Source: Streptomyces sp. NBC_01314 (GTDB lineage: Bacteria > Actinomycetota > Actinomycetes > Streptomycetales > Streptomycetaceae). Taken from it: a DNA stretch of 64,000 nucleotides. The position numbers were made by a program, and so were the translations under genes. Shown here piece after piece: positions 60,011 to 64,000 of the stretch; within the stretch, counting starts at the first letter, position 1, and the number at the start of each line of letters is the position of its first letter. Under the pieces are notes generated by a model that saw nothing but the letters and a program-made list of their open reading frames with translations, made no database searches and was not told the origin of the DNA. Where the stretch lies: contig NZ_CP108394.1 of the NCBI RefSeq assembly GCF_041435215.1, positions 6,820,001 through 6,884,000 on the forward strand, in the 5' to 3' direction.

Positions 60011-60146
60011 TTTTCGCCCCCGCCGTCGCCCCTACCCGTCCCGTCCCAGGGGCGCTGCCCCTTCGCGTCGGCCCCCTCCTGGGGGTTGCGCCCCCAGACG
60101 CCCATCGGCCTTCGGCCTCGTCCTCAGACGCCGGACGGGCTGAATC
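60011..60146. repeat. Common Streptomyces intergenic palindromic repeat
   Basis: A run of small stems: GGGGCGCTGCCCC near 60049, CCTGGGGGTTGCGCCCCCAG near 60078, GGCCTTCGGCC near 60107, and a tail of GTCCTCAGACGCCGGACGGGC. This arrangement is widespread between Streptomyces genes. It lies between convergent gene ends and may help end transcription. There is no gene in the 256-base gap. Confidence 0.6.
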
Positions 60147-60714
60147 ATCCCCGTGCCGGTAGATAGGGCGCCGGAGACGGCAGGCCCAGGTCCGAGGGGA
60201 GCAGGGACGCGATCCAGCAGTCGCGGCGGACCCCGTTGTTGTCGAGGGCGGATCTGAGGGTGCCTTCGAGGGTGAAGCCGGTGTGTTCGGCGACCGTGCG
60301 GGAGGCGGTGTTGCCCACTTCGGCGCGCCATTCGAGGCGGTCGAGGGTGAGGGTGGTGAAGGACCAGTGGGCGGCGGCGCGGGTGGCCTCGGTGATGTAG
60401 CCGTTGCGGCGGTGCTCCTTGGTGGCCCAGAAGCCGATCTCGCCGGTGCCGGGGGAGCGCATGGTGATGCCGAGCATCCCCGCCAGCTCCCCGGCGGGGA
60501 GGAAGAGGCCGAAGGTGAACATCGAGGCGGTGGCCCAGCCTTCGGGAACGGCCCGCTCGACGAAACCCTCCGCGTGCTCACGCAGGTACGGCGAGGGGAT
60601 CGTGGTCCAGCGCTGGATGTCCGGGTCCTGCGCAGCCGCGTACACCGTGGCGGTGTCGCGCCGGTCCACGGTGCGCAGCAGCAGGCGCTCGGTGGTCAGG
60701 GTGACGGGTTCCAT
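60145..60714 (-). CDS. GNAT family acetyltransferase (RimJ/RimL type)
   Basis: 189 residues. It starts MEPVTLTTERLLLRTVDRRD, the typical opening of RimJ/RimL-type N-acetyltransferases. Motif A regions are ELAGMLGITMRSPGTGEIGFW and KEHRRNGYITEATRAAAHW, where HRRNGYITEA is the acetyl-CoA loop. GNASRTVAEHTGF-type sequence (here GNTASRTVAEHTGF) follows. Substrate cannot be told; ribosomal proteins, antibiotics and other small amines are known in the family. The ATG at 60714 was chosen because the conserved part begins there; an upstream ATG at 60750 has no better ribosome site. It is divergent from secA. Confidence 0.88.
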   Translation of the reverse strand: MEPVTLTTERLLLRTVDRRDTATVYAAAQDPDIQRWTTIPSPYLREHAEGFVERAVPEGWATASMFTFGLFLPAGELAGMLGITMRSPGTGEIGFWATKEHRRNGYITEATRAAAHWSFTTLTLDRLEWRAEVGNTASRTVAEHTGFTLEGTLRSALDNNGVRRDCWIASLLPSDLGLPSPAPYLPARG

Positions 60715-61002
60715 CGGGCGATTCTGCTCGGCGGAACGGAAGGGCGCCATCCCATTCGAGGACGTTCTGTGGACGGCGCGCGGCGCGATGCGTGAGGAGA
60801 CGGTCACAATTCACGCATTTCGCAGGCGGAACGCGGCACCATCCACAACGCCTGCCCGTTGTCCTGGTAGCTGTCACGGCCAGACCTCCCGGCACGGCGG
60901 GGTCCTCGCTTACGATGGCCGTTGCTCAAACTGTGATTCAAGTCTGCCAACTGTCATTGAACCGACCCTCCCCAGGCCCGACCGGCAAGGAGACAAACCC
61001 CC

Positions 61003-63849
61003 GTGTCCGTCCTCTCGAAGATCATGCGTGCAGGCGAAGGCAAAATCCTGCGCAAGCTGCACCGCATCGCGGACCAGGTCAACTCCATCGAAGAGGACTT
61101 CGTCGACCTCTCCGACGCCGAGCTGCGGGCCCTCACCGAGGAGTACAAGCAGCGGTACGCCGACGGTGAGACCCTCGACGACCTGCTCCCCGAGGCGTTC
61201 GCCACCGTGCGCGAGGGCGCCAAGCGCGCCCTCGGCCAGCGCCCCTACGACGTGCAGATCATGGGTGGCGCCGCGCTCCACCTCGGCTATGTCGCCGAGA
61301 TGAAGACCGGTGAGGGCAAGACCCTCGTCGGCACACTGCCCGCTTATCTGAACGCGCTGTCCGGTGAAGGTGTCCACCTGATCACGGTCAACGACTACCT
61401 GGCCGAGCGCGACTCCGAGATGATGGGCCGCGTCCACAAGTTCCTGGGCCTGGAAGTCGGCTGCATCCTCGCCAACATGACGCCGGCCCAGCGCCGCGAG
61501 CAGTACGCGTGCGACATCACCTACGGCACGAACAACGAGTTCGGTTTCGACTACCTCCGCGACAACATGGCGTGGTCCAAGGACGAGCTCGTCCAGCGCG
61601 GCCACAACTTCGCGATCGTCGACGAGGTCGACTCCATCCTCGTCGACGAGGCCCGTACGCCGCTGATCATCTCCGGCCCGGCCGACCAGGCCACCAAGTG
61701 GTACGGCGACTTCGCCAAGCTGGTCACGCGCCTGAAGAAGGGCGAGCCCGGCAATCAACTCAAGGGCATCGAGGAGACCGGCGACTACGAGGTCGACGAG
61801 AAGAAGCGCACGGTCGCCATCCACGAGTCCGGCGTCGCCAAGGTCGAGGACTGGCTGGGCATCGACAACCTCTACGAGTCGGTGAACACCCCTCTGGTGG
61901 GCTACCTGAACAACGCCATCAAGGCCAAGGAGCTCTTCAAGAAGGACAAGGACTACGTCGTCATGGACGGCGAAGTCATGATCGTCGACGAGCACACCGG
62001 CCGTATCCTCGCCGGCCGCCGCTACAACGAGGGCATGCACCAGGCGATCGAGGCGAAGGAAGGGGTGGACATCAAGGACGAGAACCAGACGCTCGCCACG
62101 ATCACCCTGCAGAACTTCTTCCGCCTCTACAAGCGCCACGACCACAACGGCAAGGAACGGCCCGGCCTCTGTGGCATGACCGGTACGGCGATGACCGAGG
62201 CCGCCGAGTTCCACCAGATCTACAAGCTCGGCGTCGTCCCGATCCCGACGAACCGGCCGATGGTCCGCAAGGACCAGTCCGACCTGATCTACCGCACCGA
62301 GGTCGCGAAGTTCGAGGCGGTCGTCGACGACATCGTCGAGAAGCACGAGAAGGGCCAGCCGATCCTCGTCGGTACGACGTCGGTCGAGAAGTCCGAGTAC
62401 CTGTCCCAGCAGCTGAGCAAGCGCGGTGTCCAGCACGAGGTGCTCAACGCCAAGCAGCACGACCGGGAGGCGACGATCGTCGCCCAGGCCGGCCGCAGGG
62501 GCGCCGTGACCGTCGCCACCAACATGGCCGGCCGTGGTACGGACATCAAGCTCGGCGGCAACCCCGACGACCTCGCCGAGGCGGAGCTGCGTCAGCGTGG
62601 TCTCGACCCCGAGGAACACATCGAGGAGTGGGCCCACGCCCTGCCCGAGGCCCTCACGAAGGCCGAGGCAGCGGTCAAGGCGGAGTTCGAGGAGGTCAAG
62701 GAGCTCGGCGGGCTCTACGTCCTCGGCACCGAGCGGCACGAGTCCCGCCGTATCGACAACCAGCTGCGTGGTCGTTCCGGCCGTCAGGGCGACCCCGGCG
62801 AGTCCCGTTTCTACCTGTCGCTGGGCGACGACCTGATGAGGCTCTTCAAGGCCCAGATGGTCGAGCGTGTGATGTCCATGGCGAACGTGCCGGACGACGT
62901 CCCGATCGAGAACAAGATGGTCACCCGTGCGATCGCCTCCGCCCAGTCCCAGGTCGAGCAGCAGAACTTCGAGACCCGGAAGAACGTCCTCAAGTACGAC
63001 GAGGTCCTCAACCGGCAGCGCGAGGTCATCTACGGCGAGCGCCGCCGCGTCCTGGAGGGCGAGGACCTGCAGGAGCAGATCCAGCACTTCACGGACGACA
63101 CCATCGAGGCGTACATCACCGCCGAGACCGCCGAGGGCTTCGCCGAGGAGTGGGACCTCGACCGGCTGTGGGGTGCCTTCAAGCAGCTCTACCCGGTGAA
63201 GGTCACCGTCGATGAGCTGGAGGAGGCCGCCGGAGACCGGGCCGGGCTGACCGCCGAGTTCATCGCCGAGTCCATCAAGGACGACATCACCGAGCAGTAC
63301 CAGGCGCGTGAGACACAGCTCGGCTCCGAGATCATGCGTGAGCTCGAGCGCCGGGTCGTCCTCTCCGTGCTGGACCGCAAGTGGCGCGAGCACCTCTACG
63401 AGATGGACTACCTCCAGGAGGGCATCGGCCTGCGCGCGATGGCCCAGAAGGACCCGCTGGTCGAGTACCAGCGCGAGGGCTTCGACATGTTCACCGCCAT
63501 GATGGAGGGCATCAAGGAGGAGTCCGTCGGCTACCTGTTCAACCTGGAGGTCCAGGTCGAGCAGCAGGTCGAGGAGGTCCCGGTCGAGGACTCGAAGCCG
63601 TCCCTGGACAAGAGCGACGCGGTGCCGGCCCAGGCGGGTGCGTCCCGGCCGGAGATCCGCGCCAAGGGCCTGGAGGCCCCGCAGCGCCGTGACCGCCTCC
63701 ACTTCTCCGCGCCGACCGTCGACGGCGAGGGCGGCATCGTCGAGGGCGACCTGCCCGAGGACGAGCCCGTCCGCTCCGAGGCCGACGGCCTCACCCGCGC
63801 GGAGCGCCGCAAGCAGCAGGGGAAGACCAGCCGCCGCCGCAAGAAGTGA
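61003..63849 (+). CDS. secA: SecA, preprotein translocase ATPase
   Basis: 948 residues, normal for the actinobacterial housekeeping SecA. Walker A is MKTGEGKT with K106, and [16 protein letters not shown] holds the DEAD-type box. [14 protein letters not shown] and the [20 protein letters not shown] motif VI region are present. The helical scaffold and a basic tail (KTSRRRKK) end it. There is no C-terminal zinc-binding CxCxxG segment, as usual in this group. SecA drives export of unfolded proteins through SecYEG; the LCP, amidase, DUF5719 and LpqB products here all need it. The GTG at 61003 has AAGGAG about 10 bases upstream. A terminator follows at 63935. Confidence 0.97.
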   Translation: MSVLSKIMRAGEGKILRKLHRIADQVNSIEEDFVDLSDAELRALTEEYKQRYADGETLDDLLPEAFATVREGAKRALGQRPYDVQIMGGAALHLGYVAEMKTGEGKTLVGTLPAYLNALSGEGVHLITVNDYLAERDSEMMGRVHKFLGLEVGCILANMTPAQRREQYACDITYGTNNEFGFDYLRDNMAWSKDELVQRGHNFAIVDEVDSILVDEARTPLIISGPADQATKWYGDFAKLVTRLKKGEPGNQLKGIEETGDYEVDEKKRTVAIHESGVAKVEDWLGIDNLYESVNTPLVGYLNNAIKAKELFKKDKDYVVMDGEVMIVDEHTGRILAGRRYNEGMHQAIEAKEGVDIKDENQTLATITLQNFFRLYKRHDHNGKERPGLCGMTGTAMTEAAEFHQIYKLGVVPIPTNRPMVRKDQSDLIYRTEVAKFEAVVDDIVEKHEKGQPILVGTTSVEKSEYLSQQLSKRGVQHEVLNAKQHDREATIVAQAGRRGAVTVATNMAGRGTDIKLGGNPDDLAEAELRQRGLDPEEHIEEWAHALPEALTKAEAAVKAEFEEVKELGGLYVLGTERHESRRIDNQLRGRSGRQGDPGESRFYLSLGDDLMRLFKAQMVERVMSMANVPDDVPIENKMVTRAIASAQSQVEQQNFETRKNVLKYDEVLNRQREVIYGERRRVLEGEDLQEQIQHFTDDTIEAYITAETAEGFAEEWDLDRLWGAFKQLYPVKVTVDELEEAAGDRAGLTAEFIAESIKDDITEQYQARETQLGSEIMRELERRVVLSVLDRKWREHLYEMDYLQEGIGLRAMAQKDPLVEYQREGFDMFTAMMEGIKEESVGYLFNLEVQVEQQVEEVPVEDSKPSLDKSDAVPAQAGASRPEIRAKGLEAPQRRDRLHFSAPTVDGEGGIVEGDLPEDEPVRSEADGLTRAERRKQQGKTSRRRKK

Positions 63850-63934
63850 GGGTCGCTTCGACGAGGGCGCTCCGCGGCGGCGCTCGGCGAGGTCGCTCGC
63901 CGGGCGAGCGGTGAAGCACGAGCAATGAGACGGT

Positions 63935-63968
63935 GAAGGGCCGGGCATCTTCGGGTGTCCGGCCCTTC
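63935..63968 (+). terminator. Hairpin terminator after secA
   Basis: GAAGGGCCGGGCA (63935-63947) pairs with TGTCCGGCCCTTC (63956-63968) with one G-U pair across an 8-base loop. It lies 86 bases after the secA stop. The last 30 bases of the window hold nothing I can assign. Confidence 0.75.
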
Positions 63969-64000
63969 GTGCGTCGCGGGGGCGTAGACGGTCAGCTGGC

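Noticed and set aside
60910..63948. A minus-strand open frame of about 1000 codons opposite secA
   Set aside because: It is the mirror of the secA codon pattern, with a Leu/Val/Asp-rich low-complexity product and no recognisable domain.
63970..64000. Possible end of another minus-strand gene at the right edge
   Set aside because: A TCA at 63992-63994 could be a stop read from the other strand, but two codons are not enough to support a gene.

Overview
The window is a GC-rich chromosomal segment of a Streptomyces-type actinomycete. The evidence is very high GC at third codon positions, frequent GTG and TTG starts, an rRNA operon without spacer tRNAs, a WhiB protein that matches the S. coelicolor developmental WhiB as I remember it, coenzyme F420 genes, and a gene order shared with other actinobacteria. 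I see no insertion sequence, prophage, CRISPR array or tRNA gene. It is a core-genome region.

Layout. 1-14 kb is an envelope block: the start of a UDP-glucose/GDP-mannose dehydrogenase, an acyl-CoA dehydrogenase, a 16-cysteine copper-storage-like protein, five LytR-CpsA-Psr (LCP) ligase genes on the minus strand with an ExoA-like glycosyltransferase among them, a short TIGR03089 protein and a secreted PGRP amidase. 14-20 kb holds a nucleotide-sugar pyrophosphorylase, an AlkA-type glycosylase and the minus-strand group cysteine dioxygenase-fbiA-fbiB. That group is preceded by a 30-codon leader ORF with five Cys codons near its end. 20-32 kb runs whiB, a giant membrane glycosyltransferase with a secreted DUF5719 partner, a zincin-like protein, DUF3499, manB, Trm112-like, a SIS protein and manA. 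32-38 kb has a CDF transporter, ahcY, an unknown gene, and divergent RDD and SpoIIM-like membrane genes. 38.1-43.9 kb is a complete 16S-23S-5S rRNA operon with promoter and terminator. 44-49.5 kb is a tightly overlapping minus-strand operon (membrane protein, DUF4129, DUF4350, MoxR ATPase, DUF58). 49.7-64 kb has mtnA, mtrA-mtrB-lpqB, a ComF-like gene behind two tandem DnaA boxes, long-form hpf, an orphan NarL-type regulator, a YcaQ-type glycosylase, a GNAT gene and secA.

How the genes work together. ManA, ManB and the pyrophosphorylase can supply GDP-mannose. The glycosyltransferases and LCP enzymes can build and attach cell-wall glycopolymers. MtrAB-LpqB, WhiB and SecA link envelope state, development and export. 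FbiA and FbiB make F420. AhcY and MtnA recycle the by-products of SAM use. HPF and the rRNA operon concern ribosome supply and dormancy. The same grouping (fbiA/fbiB, whiB2, manA/manB genes, sahH, mtrAB-lpqB, hpf, secA1) occurs in Mycobacterium tuberculosis, so this is an old conserved block.

The most interesting observations are the poly-cysteine leader ahead of cysteine dioxygenase and the F420 genes, the MoxR/DUF58 membrane system split by an rRNA operon, the five clustered LCP paralogues, the tandem DnaA boxes, and the hairpin just ahead of hpf.
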